Of a DNA stretch of 64,000 nt, positions 25,271 to 37,872 are shown in pieces (positions within the stretch are counted from its first letter, which is position 1; each line of letters starts with the position of its first letter). The translations under genes and the position numbers were made by a program. Below the pieces are notes generated by a model, which saw nothing but the letters and a program-made list of their open reading frames with translations, was not told where the DNA came from and did not search any database. Source of the stretch: Anopheles merus (Eukaryota; Arthropoda; Insecta; Diptera; Culicidae); contig NC_054083.1 of NCBI RefSeq assembly GCF_017562075.2, forward strand, positions 45,563,269-45,627,268. The letters run 5' to 3'.

Positions 25271-28200
25271 AACTTCATCAACATTATAATCGGTAATGAC
25301 CTTCCCCAGGTTTTTACTCCGTGCAGCGGTTTAAAAGGCAACACACCCGGCAACCCCCTTGGTACTATCCGTACAAAACAAAGCGTATTTGCATAGGCAC
25401 AGCATAAATTCTACCTTTCCCGGCATGTTTGTGCCGTAGCTCCGTACCGATGTTCTTATCAAAATTCAGTGTCCTCTGGTACACGGGTACAAGTTTTTAA
25501 GCCAGAACCTCCCAAACACACACACAATCCACCTGCGATCCGGCGAGCGACGTACCGGTGCAAAAAAAACATGCCCGAACAGTGCAAATATTCTTACCAA
25601 CAAACAATTTGCATTTGAGCATAAGCACAATAGCCCCCGCCCTTTCGCCCCGTCACACCACACTGCTCCCCGCATGCTGGACGATCAGGATCAACCGTGG
25701 TCGTGAAGTGTTCGGGATTAGAGCACGGTCGGCCGGCTCGTCACGGAGGGCAGCGATGACGAGCAATGCGGCCGTGGTCCGTTTGTGCCAAGCGGCGAAA
25801 CGGTCTGTAATTTGCATGCATTAAAAAGCAGCTTGCCCCAACAGAACACACAGGCGGGAACGGGAACGGGTGACGCGTCGAGATTGTTCCGATGCAGCGC
25901 CATCGTTGTTGGCCTGCGCGGGTGCATCATTAGCAATGCCCATCTATAGTATCGCATGGCAAACGGTGCCCGCTGCACTATTCGGAGCCTCTCGAGCATT
26001 GAGCAGCGCGATTTGGCGAGTTTAGTGCTCTCTTTCTTTTCATTTGGTTCAATATTTCTCCGGTTTTTTTTGTGTTCTTCTCTTTTGGCTCCGTGCTTTT
26101 AGAGCTCCGCTGAGCTTTACGCAGATTCTTTTTCTCTCTTATTTTTGCATATTTATTCTCCCTTTTCCGTCTTTACCTTCCCATTTCACTGACTGTCAAG
26201 TTCGATCAAGTGTTCAACCAGCGGAAAATCAACCGTTGAGGTACTTAGCCAAAAAACACCACCCCTCTCCCCCGCGAAAGAGGACAACGGGATAACGATT
26301 ATGTGTACGCGGAAAATCGACTATACATCTGGAGTGTCCTCACTCAAACACAGCGACGAGCGTGCACCACAGCCTCGGTTCAGTTCACCACCAGAGTTTA
26401 AATATGAAAATGATGATGCTCTCTGTTGGTTGAACTCTCTAATACGAACGAAAGTCGAAGCAAAAGCAGTACAATCTCTCTTCCTATCCTGTTAGAGCAA
26501 TGGCTAGAACTGCTTGCGATAGAGTTCGAACGTTCTTTGATGGAAAGAAAAAAGTCAAACACTGATCCCGAATGATATTGCACACCGTGGTTTGTCCCCC
26601 CTCTCGATCCCATATCGGACCGATGTGGAGTACATTTTGCTTCTTGTTTTTTTTTTTCGGAGGGTGCAGCGAGCTTTATTATTTAAGCACACGTGCCCGA
26701 GCGCTCATCTGCATTCTGGAGTGTTTCGAGCATGACCATGATGGTGGTGTGCGTCACAGGGATGGAGCGTGTATTGACCAGCTTCATTTTATGCTGCCGC
26801 CTGGATGGTTTCTATCTGTTTGTGGGGTGTAAAAAAAATCCCTCCAAAAAGCATTTCCCTTTTCAATATCACCTATTGGGGTAGTGTCCGTAACTGGCAA
26901 GGCTATTGGATGGATGAGTTTATTTGCACTTTGTGCACACAGAAGCACAGAGTAACACTGCCATGGTTAGCCTCGTGCTAGGTGGCATTTTTGAATGGGA
27001 AATCCCCATAATGCACCACGACTCTCGCGGTTCATTTTCCATGGAAATATGATGCCAATTTTAAGGGAAAATGACCTACAGAGTGCTTTCCGATAGCAGT
27101 TGACCTATTAACAGGACTTTAATGTTAACTGGACATCGTTTGACACAGTTTTCTACACATTACCGGAGAGAATGAGATTTGTTTAATTTATTTAAGTAGA
27201 TCGTAAAAATGATCTTTGAACGATTGTTATTTTGCATTCAATTCGTAAAATATTTTCGCTTTTGTAAAGCAAAATACATTTTCTCCATCTAAATATTTAA
27301 TTACTACTTTACAGCAAGGGTCATAATGCTCCATCTGTCATGCAACCTTCCATCACGATCCCAAAAGCCATCACGCGAACAACAAGAAATGATCAAACCT
27401 TCTTGTTTAAAGAAATTGAAAATGAAGCATAAAAAAAAATACGGGACAAATTTAAACCTCATTTTCGACGATGACCCCGCTCATAGCATTATCCTTTTTC
27501 TGTCCGTACTTCCTATGAAAATCCTTTCGTCGAATTAATCCTTCACGCTCCATTACGCTTCATTCGAAATTGACACAGACGAAGTTTTTCCGCCCTTTCT
27601 GTGGTGGACGCAGCATTTTCTATTATTTTTCTATTTTTCTACAAATAAAAGGAATGCCTTACAGCCCCTTTGGCACATTGTTCTTCGGTCGAAATGAGTA
27701 ACAAAAAAAGGGCGGTTGCGGTTTTTTTTGCGATCGCGAGCTGTGATAAAAGTTTATGCTTTATTGCTCACGCAGACAAATACATACCGTTCCGGCTATT
27801 CACAATAGAATGTCCTTGTCCTTCCCGCAACGCAAAGCGCAACTTGCGAACCGAACAAGGGTTTGACTTTTCATTTTACCTTTTTTTTCTACCTTATGCC
27901 CCAGGCTAAAAGGCTCTAAAAGTCGGAGAAAAGAATTCATTCTTCCTCCACCCACTGTGCGTTCTTTTGAGCTACTAACGACCATGCGACCAATGGAGGT
28001 GGGTGAGGTGTTAATTTAACGTCTAAATACGTACGTAAGTAAATGACAGCCGGAACAACGATCGGCGCCACGACAGCAATGGTCCACGGCATTCCAAGGA
28101 CGGGAAGGGAGCGCGTGAGCAATAAAGAGCAGGGAGAGTGAATCAGATTAATACCAACCACCGATAGACCGTCGGTGGGTGGGTTTAGGGCGGAGGGGGT

Positions 28201-29518
28201 AGTAGCAAATAAAACTGTAAAAAAGGAGTTTTGGTAACAGTAATTCTAACCGTACATAATAGTCCTTCCCTTGTGTTTATGTTGTAAAAGTTTCTAAAGG
28301 AAAACCCGTCTCATAAAACACGCCCAACTTCACGCATCACTCATTAAGCTTAACGAGACTCGCTGTGTATTGTGAAAAAAACGACGATCAAACGACGAAT
28401 CGGTTGCAAAACGGGGTAAACTAAACTGCAGACGAGAAAAAAAAAACGAAGCAGAAAATAGATAACCAACGAGTCTCATAATAAAGTTGTCTTTGGGATA
28501 TAATGATATTGAATGTGGTGGATAAGAGTGCGAGAAAGAGAGAGAGAGTCAAATAGAGAGAAGGAGAGAAAAGGAGAGTATCGTTTTAGTCGTGCAATAA
28601 ATTCCATAAATCAAAGCAAGAACCCTAAACCTCAGCCAACTTAGATCCCGTGGAAGGGGTTGCAATTACAGTTTACAGGCTGTCTGGCTGTATTTTAAGG
28701 GTGTGCCTTACCACACTTAATGTCATCAAAATTGTGTAACCAATTATGCTAACAGTCTAAGTGCAGCCTTCATGCATGTCTGTGGATGTGCTATACTTCT
28801 CAATAAGTACAGTTTTACCCCTGTTTTCACTTCAAAAAAAGGTTCCTGAATTCGTTCTTTCTAGCTGAAATTAATGGCCAACCCTGTACCTGTAACAAGC
28901 AACCCCCGCACACCTTATCACATGATCGCTTCTCTTTGGGTTCTGTTTGAACAAAACAAAAAAAAAATCCCGGGAACCACTGTAAACCTCAACCTAACGA
29001 ACAAGAACCCAGCCCAGTCTTGATGGAGAACTTTTAATTACGGATCCGCTTCTATGGGGACACACGTTCCCGCCGGTGTCACCGGCCTGGGCCATGGCGG
29101 CAGGGGCATCGAACAGGTGTGAGCAACCCCCCCTCCCTCTTTGTTCAAGACACGCCACGGGGCCATACTCCCGGACGGTTCCCGCTGGCTATGTGCAAAA
29201 CCGTTTTCTTTAATTAGAATCCGGTTCAAGCCCATCTGAGGTTGAGATTTTCTTCACAAACACCTCACAAGCCCCTTACCTTTTCCTGCTTTTTTTGTTT
29301 GTGCTCCTCAACAAGGGGGTACTTGTTGGTCTCTCTTTGTCCGTACGGCGGTCGCGCCCAGCGCCCACAGAACACCCGTACCCGGTAAAGGATAACAAAG
29401 TTCAGTTTTTTTCTTGAGCTGTTTGTTTGTTTCTTTGCTTGTGTCACCTGAAGAGGTTTGTGCGTAGCGTACACATCCTTTCACACCGTGGCCGTGGCCG
29501 GTAGCCCCCCGCCGTTAA

Positions 29519-29907
29519 TTAATAATTATCATCACCGTCACCAGAAGCGTTACAGTCGTCGCCATTTGATGCTGGTGCTGGTGCTGCTCTGTGACAACCT
29601 CGCCGCTTTGAGATGAATTCTTTCACGCTGGTGTCGTCCGCTTTGATGGTCCGCTTTGGTGGGACCTTCTTCAACGGTTCGCTGAGTATTCTAGTCATTC
29701 GTTTGGCTCGCCCGCTTGAGGAATGCTTGCCTGGTGGGGGTTTGGGTTTACTATGCGTTTTTATCACACCTGCCCTGCCTTCCTTTGCTGGTGCTGCTAC
29801 ACCTTCAAGCTCCATACAAGTTAGTGCCTTCAGGCCTTCATAAAACTCAAAATCCTTCGACAGATCTTGTTTACTGGCCGGGAGAAGTTTAATGCATTTC
29901 TTTGCCT
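29519..29907 (-). CDS. Protein-like ORF, unknown, possibly part of a gene
   Basis: On the minus strand a frame is open from just after a TAG (about 29908) to TAA at 29519-29521, about 129 residues. The composition is protein-like rather than repeat-driven: an acidic/aromatic start (SKDFEFYEGLKALTCMELEG), a Lys/Pro-rich middle (KPKPPPGK, LKKVPPKRTIKADD), the segment VKEFISKRRG and a Gly/Asp/Asn-rich tail ending GDDNY. Upstream, the same frame reopens beyond the TAG with an ATG-containing stretch, so a 5' part could be joined by an intron or cut off by a base error. I do not recognise a family. No polyadenylation signal or clear splice acceptor confirms it. The antisense frame is hydrophobic and looks like a shadow. 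Confidence 0.35.
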
Positions 29908-31386
29908 ACCACCCTACCAGGCGCTTTCCCCGGCTCGGCGCCGAAAGCATCTCCGGTTCCGGTTCCGAACGACGCCAAAGGACCATCATAAAACACACAG
30001 AAAGAGAGAGAGAAAGAGGAGAGAGAGAGAGACAGTGAAAGATAGAGAGACAGCGCCGGGTGGTGCCTTCCTGCTGGTTTTAGTTTTTATGGTACACCTT
30101 CCAAGCACCTGTGGCGAAAGAGTCCAACGATTCATACGCAAAAAAAGGACTTTGAAACCGAGATCTTCCCGCTCAGACAGCAACTCTATTGCCATCTGCT
30201 TGCCTTGGAACGTCCTTTTTTTTTGGTTGTTGCTGCTGCTACTACTACTGCCCACACCGGACATCCTGGCGCAAGCGTGTGCACACCTTCCCCGATAGAG
30301 CGAAAGTGAGCCGGGCAAGCGAAAAGGGCTTTATCAGTGTCGTTAATTTTTATTCATGAAAAACCGCACAAATAATGCTTGCCCCGTTTCTCTCCCGGAA
30401 CACCGTTTTTCGTTCCGTTTTCTTTGGTAGGTTTTTTTGTGTATGCCTTTAGAATAGCAACATCCTTTGGCTGGCGTGCTAAGGAAGCCTTCCCAGACCG
30501 ACCGACGGTTTACGGTTTTAATGAACAGCTCTTAAGCTCGGGCTCTTCCAATTTCCGGCTGGCCGGAGAAAAGGGCCCGACTCGTAAAACTTGGGGGGGG
30601 GGGGGGGATGGTACAGTTTGTACAATTTTTTGGCACGAGTCTCGGGGTGGGCAAATTAAGAAGAGTCTGAGAATGGTGGTGGTAGACAACTGTGTCGTTT
30701 CTTAAATTGCGACCCAAAATTATTCATCATTCACCGAGTGTTTATGTAATTGAAAGTAAATTTTAAGGCTTTTTGGGAGTTTAGAAAAAAACACACAAGC
30801 GTCAATTTGAATTGCACTTGCTAAAACCACCCACAAGGCCTGCAAATGCTTCCCACACTTTATGGGGGTTAACAGTATAAACTGGTGCATATAAATCTTC
30901 CCTTTTGCCGGAGTGATGTGCATACCTTTTCTGCATCTTAAAATAAACGAACCGGGAGCTTCTGACGCATAGAAATTGACGCATTAAACCACTTTCAAAC
31001 GAACTCTGCCCGGCCCGGCACGCCAGATGAGGATTCATTTCCATTCCACGAAACACACGGACGAGGGGCGGGGGCCGCCGTAAATGTAGGTCACAACTGC
31101 TGACTGCTGCACGTACGATGAGTTTTTACACCAGAGACAAACATACAGCGAGAAGAAAGTCATCGCTGTGGGATGGTAAACCCTGTTTGGCTATTTGTTG
31201 ATAATTAGGTAAATGTCTTGGGCAGCCTACATGCTTGGGTGAAAGAGAGTGAGAGAGAGATCGCACTGGGAGTGGGTGTTAAATGTGTGAATTTTATGAC
31301 ACATATAACGGAACTCAGGTTCCTCTAACTCTCGTAGTGCAGCGTACTGATGTTTGTCTTCTTTTTTCCCCCTTTTTTATGAACAG
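29908..31386. other. Non-coding stretch before the CABIT exon
   Basis: It holds GA-rich tracts near 30000-30050, a poly-G run near 30593-30607 and A/T-rich sequence. It ends in a pyrimidine stretch followed by AACAG at 31382-31386, a good 3' splice site. It is therefore probably intron of the CABIT gene at its right end. Confidence 0.5.
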
Positions 31387-34316
31387 GTCATGTGTTGAGA
31401 GACACCCTGCTTCTCTGTAAAGCAAACAAGAAGCTGATCGTCTGGCAGTGGTTGTACAACAACACAACGACGACGCGACGACGACGACACGACGACGACG
31501 ACCGCGGTGCAAAACAGTAGCGGGGAGCATTCACCCGTGGTACAGCCGGCAGCCGCGGTGCCACCGTGCAACCGCCGAAAACGGCGCTCAGCGGCAGCAG
31601 CATCATACTGCAACGGCGGCATCGACGCGGGCCCTCGCCGTCAGCGCAATCGGTCGAAAATGTGATAGACCCATCCGCGGACGGACGCTCCGGAACCTCG
31701 ATCGGGCAGCAGATCGCCAACTACTTTCTGCGCATCCGGCGCAGCCGCTCGTCCCACGCCGTCACACACACGCCGATCCGACCGGTAGCCGGAACCGGAC
31801 GAACAGTAGCGGTACGGGCCAGCAGCAGCAGCAGCAGCAGCATCATCACCATCACCATCACCACCGTCCAACGTCGTACGGTGGGCAGCTGACGAGCTCG
31901 GCAAGCTGCAGCTTCGGCAGTCAGCACGGCGACGGTGACGAGGACGACGAGGACGCGCGCGTGGAGGAGAAGCAGCGGCTGCACCAGACGGTAACCGTGG
32001 GCAACAGCACCCAGCCGTCCGCCGGCATGGCCGCCACCGATGGGCAGATCATACTGGCCGCGTCCCGCTTTGCGCCGGACACACCGCCCGCCTACCTGCG
32101 CGACTTTGCCAAGTGCGATCTGCCGGCCGTCGGCAAGATCGTGAAGGGCCAGTACTACAGCCTGGGCGTGCCGACCCTATCGAATCCGTCGCTGCAGAGC
32201 ACGGCCCTGTTTCTCAACGCCGGCCGCAAGTACCAGATCCTCGCGCAGCCGATCAAAATCAAGGAGGGGCGCAAAAACACGCACGTCGGCCCGAAGGTGC
32301 TGATACCGGAGACGTACCCGGGGTACTTCGAGCTGCTGAGCGAGGACGGCCGGCGGACGCGCTGCATCGAGAGCGTGCTGGAGCTGTCCCGGCGGCGCAA
32401 CTTCCGCGTGCTGGTGCGCGAAACGGTGCGCTGCAACCACAACAGCAAGTCGCTGCACGCGGGCGAAATACTCACCACGATCTCAGACAATGGCAAGTAC
32501 CTGCAGTGCCGCACGTCCAAGGACGAGGTCGTCAGCCTGCCATTAGAAGCCAAAGCGAAGTTTTCCCGATCGCGAAGGAGGACAGCATCAGCGGCGTGCA
32601 CACGGTGCGCAATCTGCTCAGAAGCGCATGCCGGTGACGGTGCGGCTGGTGCACGGGGCCGCCCCGAAGGGGCTGAAGCAACCGTTCGTGCCCGAGCTGC
32701 GGCTGCTCGGGTGCGTGGAGGTCGATCGGATATTCGCGCTGCCGCTGCAGAAGGACATGGATTTGGTGTCGGTGCCGCTGAACGCGAAGATCAAGATACA
32801 GCGGGCGAAGAACATGGAGCAGCTGGACCATTTCATCGAGTACTCGCGCTTCCTGGACAAGGCGCAGCGGCTGCTGGTGGATGCGCGCGACCGGCTCCAG
32901 ATCATCGACCTGAAGCTGACGGACAAGGAGAAGAAGGACTCGGCGAAGGCGGTCGCGGCGCCCAAAAACGATGGCCTCCACCCTGTCCGGGCTGACGGCG
33001 AACGGGTACGTGCTGAAGAAGAGCAGCAGCTGTGATTCGAACCGCTACTCGCCCGAGATTGCGAGCGGAAGTGGCGGTGGTGGTGGAGGGGGTGGCAGCC
33101 AGAACGGTTCGATCGCGGACGAGTAGACGAGACGACGAGATCGACCAGATCTACGACTACGTGCGCGGGTTGGCCCGCTGCCAAGAATCTGTACAAGTTT
33201 GAGGCGATCGAGCCACCGCCACCGGGTGGATCTTCACCGCCGACCGGTGCCACGACGCCACTCTCGAACGTGCGCTCGGGCCGGCGACGCACCAGCACAG
33301 CCTCAAGACGGTGGAAAACATGAAGACGGCCCAATCGAACGTCCTGAACAACAAACAACAACAACAATCACTACGACACGAGCAACAACAATTATTGCAA
33401 CATTATCAAGTACTCCAACACACCCAGCAACAGCCGTCACAGCAGCAGCAGCAGCCGCAGGCGCATCACCACCATCATCATGGCCATCACCATCACAGCC
33501 ATCATCAGCACACGGCTTCCAACAGTCTCGAGTCATCGTCCAAGCACGCCCTCAACGCCATTAACAACAACAACCATCACAGTGGGCACAGTGCGACTAC
33601 CACAGGGCCGATCGATCACAAACCGATCCCGCCTCCGATCGAGACGATACCGGGCAAGAAGCTGCCGGAGAAGCGGCAACGACCAACGCTGCCGAAGCTG
33701 TACTTCAAGAGCAGCATCGGGATGCATCAGAAGAGTCCTACACCTGGCACGACGCGCGATCAGTCCACTAAGCGGTGGTGGTGCTAATGGAGGCATAGTG
33801 CATCATCCGCCGATCGCCATCACGCCCAAGGAGATCGCGGTGGAGCCGCAGAGTCCGCTGTTTCACATCCGGTAAGAAACTTCAGAATTCTCCAAAAAAA
33901 AAAAATCCAACTCCTAACTGAGTGGCTTCTCGCTCCATTTCAGATACAAAAGCCTGAGCAGCCTGCAGCTGGCCGCGACCACACCGCAGCAAGACACCCA
34001 TCCAGTCACACCGATCTCACCCTCGCCGAAGGGCCAGTCGTCCGGCCAGGACAAGAACCATCTGCTCTCCAAGTCGGCCAGTGCGGCGGGGGCCGGCCGG
34101 GCGCCCGCGAAGGTACGCTCGACTCGTCGCGCAGCGGTGGCCGTACGTCGGGCGATTCGGGCAAGCTGCCGGAGAAGAAGTCCCGCCGGCTCAGCCGGCG
34201 CGCGCCTCTCGAACCTGGTGTGGGATCTGCGGCCCCACAAATCGTCGACCGAAAAGTCCAAGAAGAAGCTGTACCTGCACCAGTTCGACCGGCAGCAGGG
34301 TACGCTCTACCTGTAA
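31387..34316 (+). CDS. CABIT-domain protein (Serrano/THEMIS/GAREM type), frame broken
   Basis: An exon after the splice acceptor AACAG runs from 31387 to the donor at 33871; a second exon, 33944-34316, ends at TAA 34314-34316, and the junction reads FHIR then YKSLSSLQ in phase. The N-terminal part is low-complexity with Gln and His runs (31815-31864) and an acidic patch. The CABIT domain starts about 32090 (LPAVGKIVKGQYYSLGV) and continues past 33000 (VSVPLNAKIKIQ, about 32766). A Tyr/Pro-rich segment (IYDYVRG, about 33149) and further Gln/His-rich tracts follow. CABIT proteins are signalling adaptors: THEMIS in T cells, GAREM in growth-factor signalling, and Serrano in Drosophila planar polarity. 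The frame changes about ten times, including at a C run at 32567-32570 and at 32616-32618. The start codon is not visible and probably lies in an upstream exon. Confidence 0.85.
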
Positions 34317-34492
34317 CGTGTGGATGATTTTTTTTTTTGTTCTGTTGTTGTCCAGATTTCCTTCCAGAGTATAGTACGGTTTAGTCAAAGCGATTGATGG
34401 CGAGCGCTATGGGATATGTCCAGAGCAGGGGAAATAGGTGGCGTATGTTGTGTGCGAAGAAGATAGGGCATTTTGAAGAAAGAGAGAGAGTG

Positions 34493-34525
<33 letters not shown>

Positions 34526-35451
34526 CCCCCTCCGGAAACAACACAACAGTTTGTGCGCCCAGCTTTTAAAGTCTTCTCCTTCCAAACTCTACTCCTCCTT
34601 CATGAACCTTCTCTTTAGTCGTCTCACAACTCAACTCACTGTGTCTTTCTCACTTGTCCAATGTGATCCATTTGTGTGTGTGTGTGTGTGCGTGTGTGTC
34701 TATGTATTGTGTAATAGTAGAATGGATTATAAACAGCAGTTAGTAGTCTAGCTTCCTCTTCCCCCCCAAAGTAGAGGTAGACAGTAGCCGTAGTAGAGTG
34801 GCAATGATAGTAGCAGCAGCCGCAGCAGCAGCAGCAGAACGTGTCAATCCACAGATGATTTGCTCGATGTTTAGACACAACACCTACAAGAAAGCAGAAA
34901 GGATAGTAGGAGAGGATAGTACAGATCGGCAAACAGTACCGGTCAAATGGCCAGCATCTGCAGTACACGGCACGCTTGTTATTGTTGTTGTTGTTGATCG
35001 GGTGCGCTCCACAGGGAGCTGCAAGTAACAAGATTCCAATTGGAAAAGAGCTTCACACAGGGAGGATCGAGTGATTAGTAACGAACGGACGAAAGGCTGG
35101 AAATTAGTGTATTAGTAGTAGGGGTTTTTTCTCTCTCTCCCTCTCTCTCTCTCTCTATCTCTTCTTTCTCTTGGTGTTTATTTTTTCCCCCAAATGTTCG
35201 ATTGTCAAACTTCTTTTTTTTTCAACTCCTCAGTTTAGTTTGCTATTTAATTTTATTTGCCATCGTCGTCGCTAAAGGCTGTGTGTGGTGTTTTGAGAAA
35301 CGTTTCAGTTTACAAGTTTAGTGAATAGAAGTTTAACGTGTAACGCCGCCCGATTAGGCTCGATTTGGTCGAGCTTTTCCCACTCCTCTTCGGTTGAATT
35401 AGGCTTTTCAATTAAGTGATTCGGTTAGAAGGCGCACCATAAAGCGCATAC

Positions 35452-35484
<33 letters not shown>
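35452..35484. repeat. (AGT)11 microsatellite
   Basis: Pure AGT triplets in the flank downstream of the CABIT stop codon. Confidence 0.85.
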
Positions 35485-35485
<1 letters not shown>

Positions 35486-35590
35486 CATTTATACACACTG
35501 CCCGGTGCACACGACCGCGAGACCATGGCTTTCCCGCGCGCTTTCCAGTGTGCAAAGGAAGGAAGAGTCCGGACAGGAAGACTCAAACGG

Positions 35591-35622
35591 ACGAACGAAC
35601 GAACGAACGAACGAACGAACGA
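35591..35622. repeat. (ACGA)8 microsatellite
   Basis: Tetranucleotide units ACGA in tandem, just downstream of the AGT tract. Confidence 0.85.
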
Positions 35623-36513
35623 ATGAAGTATTTGGTGTATGTGTGTGTGTGTGCGTTGTTTTAATTCAGTTTAATTAACAAAATCCCTCTTAATAGACGC
35701 CCTGTTTGGGGGCAGCCAACCCCTCCGCGCACACAGGTGCAAGTGCATTTCCGTGTTTGAAAAATCCAAGTTCGCTTGCTAATCGACTTGCAACAGGTGT
35801 ATGGGGTGTGCAAGTGCATCTTGGCCACCTGTTTGCAAAACAGCAGCAGATGAAATTTTTATTTTTCAACACATAATTTCTCTAGAAAAACAAACACACA
35901 CTTAAAAACATAAAAAGAGAACCAAAACCACCACAAACCACACAATGTGCGACAATCTGGATACAGTGCGTGTGTTAGGAATGTGTGATTGTGCTTTTTT
36001 GTTTTGGATTAGTGTCCCCTTGTTTGTTGTGCTTAAGATTTAGTGCTCTCCCTTTTCATTTCGTCTGCCTCACTGCTCACTACTACTACTAGGTCTGCTT
36101 ACACTGCTAAGTAATTGATGATGATGATGATGATGATATCCTCACCAGAGTGGTGAGGAGGCAGAACCTTCCACACGCTAGGTGTGCTAGGTGCCGCGCG
36201 CTAAGGAACAGTCATTTTTTAGTTCTTAATTTAAGTCACTATGAATTAATCCCCCCCTCGTTCTTTTTAAATAAACAAAAAATGCTCTATCAACAAACGA
36301 TGCGCGTGAGTGAGTTTTTGTTGCGATGTTTTGTGTAGCGAAAATGCATCCCGAAAGCGTCCTATTCTATGATTTAGTTTTAAGTACTGAGAATCACATT
36401 GAAGTACGCATCTTTTAGGGTACTTAAAAAATCACCATAAAAATATACATCACACTGTAAAAGTCAGCTGAGAGACAATGCACTTAAAACATCTCCTCCA
36501 ACCTATACCGGAT

Positions 36514-36519
36514 TTTATT
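36514..36519 (-). terminator. Candidate polyadenylation signal of the EB1-like gene
   Basis: AATAAA on the minus strand, about 90 bp past the stop codon of the EB1-like gene. Position and hexamer fit; no further evidence. Confidence 0.5.
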
Positions 36520-36609
36520 AAACTGCATATCGTGTATGTGTATCTGGCTAAAGCAAAAGCGACACAACACCGTAACTAATTAATAAAATTTAAAGACGAT
36601 TTGTTTCCA

Positions 36610-37621
36610 TTAAATTAACACACTAAAATAAAATAAAATAGACAACGATAACAAAACGAACAAGCTATGTGGAGGCATACATAATTCCTTCACCTTCGCA
36701 CACAAACCATCCTGACTGTCCTCTGGCTGCTCGTTGATGCTGCAAGTAGTAAACAATAAGGGCATTAGTATGCGATGTCGCGCTCTTGCTGTACTTAAAC
36801 ACAATCCACACTTACTAACTCTCGATCAGTACCAGCTTGTTGAAGTAATACTCGCGCGACATCTCCACGTTCTGCATTTGCATCGCTAGTTCGTTAATCT
36901 CCGCACTGAGCGCACTGATCCGATCGTTCGTTTTCTCTCCGCCGGCAGCTTGTGCTGTGCAGATAGCATTGCATGATTTGTTATCGATACAAACACTCCT
37001 CTAATCCTCAGAAAGCACACATCCAACACTCGCACTTACCTCCCGCAGCATCACCAACTCCACCGCCAGCGGCACCCTTTTGCTCCTCTGCGTGCTTTCG
37101 TCCCGCCGACCCGTTCGTGTCACCCGCCCGCTTTACCGGCCGACCAGACGAAACCGGCCGAGCCGAAACCGGGTTGAGCCGTTGGGTCGGCCTGAGGTGC
37201 TCGGCGTACCGTACCCCATCGGGGCATTGTTTCTCGCCAGCTGCGGATCGTACTCCTTCCCATCGTAGTTGGCGTCGTAAAAACTTCTTGAACCACTGCA
37301 GAAACTCAAAGTTATCCTGAAACCGGCCTTGGCCAACCGATCGATCGGTACGGCTTTGTTCACCTTCATCTGGTTCAGCGCGTTCTGGAACATGCGCAGA
37401 TTGTTCAGGAAGTCGTGCTCCACGTTCGTGCAGAACTTGACGCGCCTCAGCGCCAGACAGCCCGGAAACAGGACGTCCATCAGCTGACAGTAGGCGGCGC
37501 CGGTGCACAGCTCCTCCACCTTCTTAAACTCGGACAGCAGCGTCCGGTTGACCCAGGCCAGCAGCTCGATGCGCGACAAGTTCTCCGTCGTCTGGCCGGT
37601 AAAGTGTACGTTGACGGCCAT
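36610..37621 (-). CDS. EB1-like (MAPRE family) microtubule plus-end protein
   Basis: Three exons on the minus strand: 37621-37040, 36954-36816 and 36739-36610, joined by GTAAGT donors with matching phases. The start MAVNVHFTGQTTENLSRIE and the following segments (LAWVN, GAAYCQLMDVLFPG, NFEFLQWFKKF, DANYDGKEYDP) form the calponin-homology domain that binds growing microtubule ends. A Ser/Pro/Arg linker and, in exon 2, the coiled-coil EB-homology region (INELAMQMQNVEMSREYYFNKL) follow. The C-terminus diverges from EB1: it lacks the acidic EEY/F tail that recruits CAP-Gly proteins. The frame is broken near 37327 (G run one base short), 37279-37283 (A run one base long) and 37185-37200, all inside conserved codons. 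The break pattern suggests base errors. It could be a fast-evolving EB1 paralogue of the kind known in flies. Confidence 0.85.
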
Positions 37622-37795
37622 TTCTAATCACACAAACAAAACGAGGACACAAACTAACAACGGCGATGCGCGAGGATTCACGATTCTGTTCTGCAGTGAA
37701 ACGGGCAAAGCTTGCTGAGGTGTTTTGTGCAGGTCAATGAGACAATGGTGTACTTTATCGTTTGATCGTGGTTAGGTTCAAAGTAAGCAGGTGTA

Positions 37796-37814
37796 TCTCT
37801 CTCGCTCTCTCTCT

Positions 37815-37870
<56 letters not shown>

Positions 37871-37872
37871 CT
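37796..37872. repeat. CT-rich microsatellite
   Basis: About 77 bp of nearly pure CT dinucleotides, 175 bp upstream of the EB1-like start codon. It lies in the presumed 5' flank and could be a GAGA-type element on the minus strand; this is inference. Confidence 0.75.

Larger units (their letters stand above)
34317..36500 (+). other. 3' flank, probable 3' UTR of the CABIT gene
   Basis: No protein-coding signal is seen. The stretch is rich in simple repeats: GA at 34480-34520, (GT) near 34672, (AGT)11 at 35452-35484, (ACGA)8 at 35591-35622 and (ATG) near 36118. A candidate polyadenylation signal AATAAA is at 36270-36275 on the plus strand. Long repeat-bearing 3' UTRs are common in dipteran signalling genes, but the transcript end is a guess. 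Confidence 0.4.

Noticed and set aside
29613..29843. A hydrophobic plus-strand frame that resembles a membrane protein
   Set aside because: It is antisense to the more protein-like minus-strand ORF, and the Lys-rich antisense codons produce its Phe/Leu content.
36610..37621. Reading the EB1-like locus as a processed pseudogene
   Set aside because: Two introns with canonical splice sites and matching phases are present, so it is not a retrocopy. Its breaks are single-base changes, two of them clearly in short base runs.
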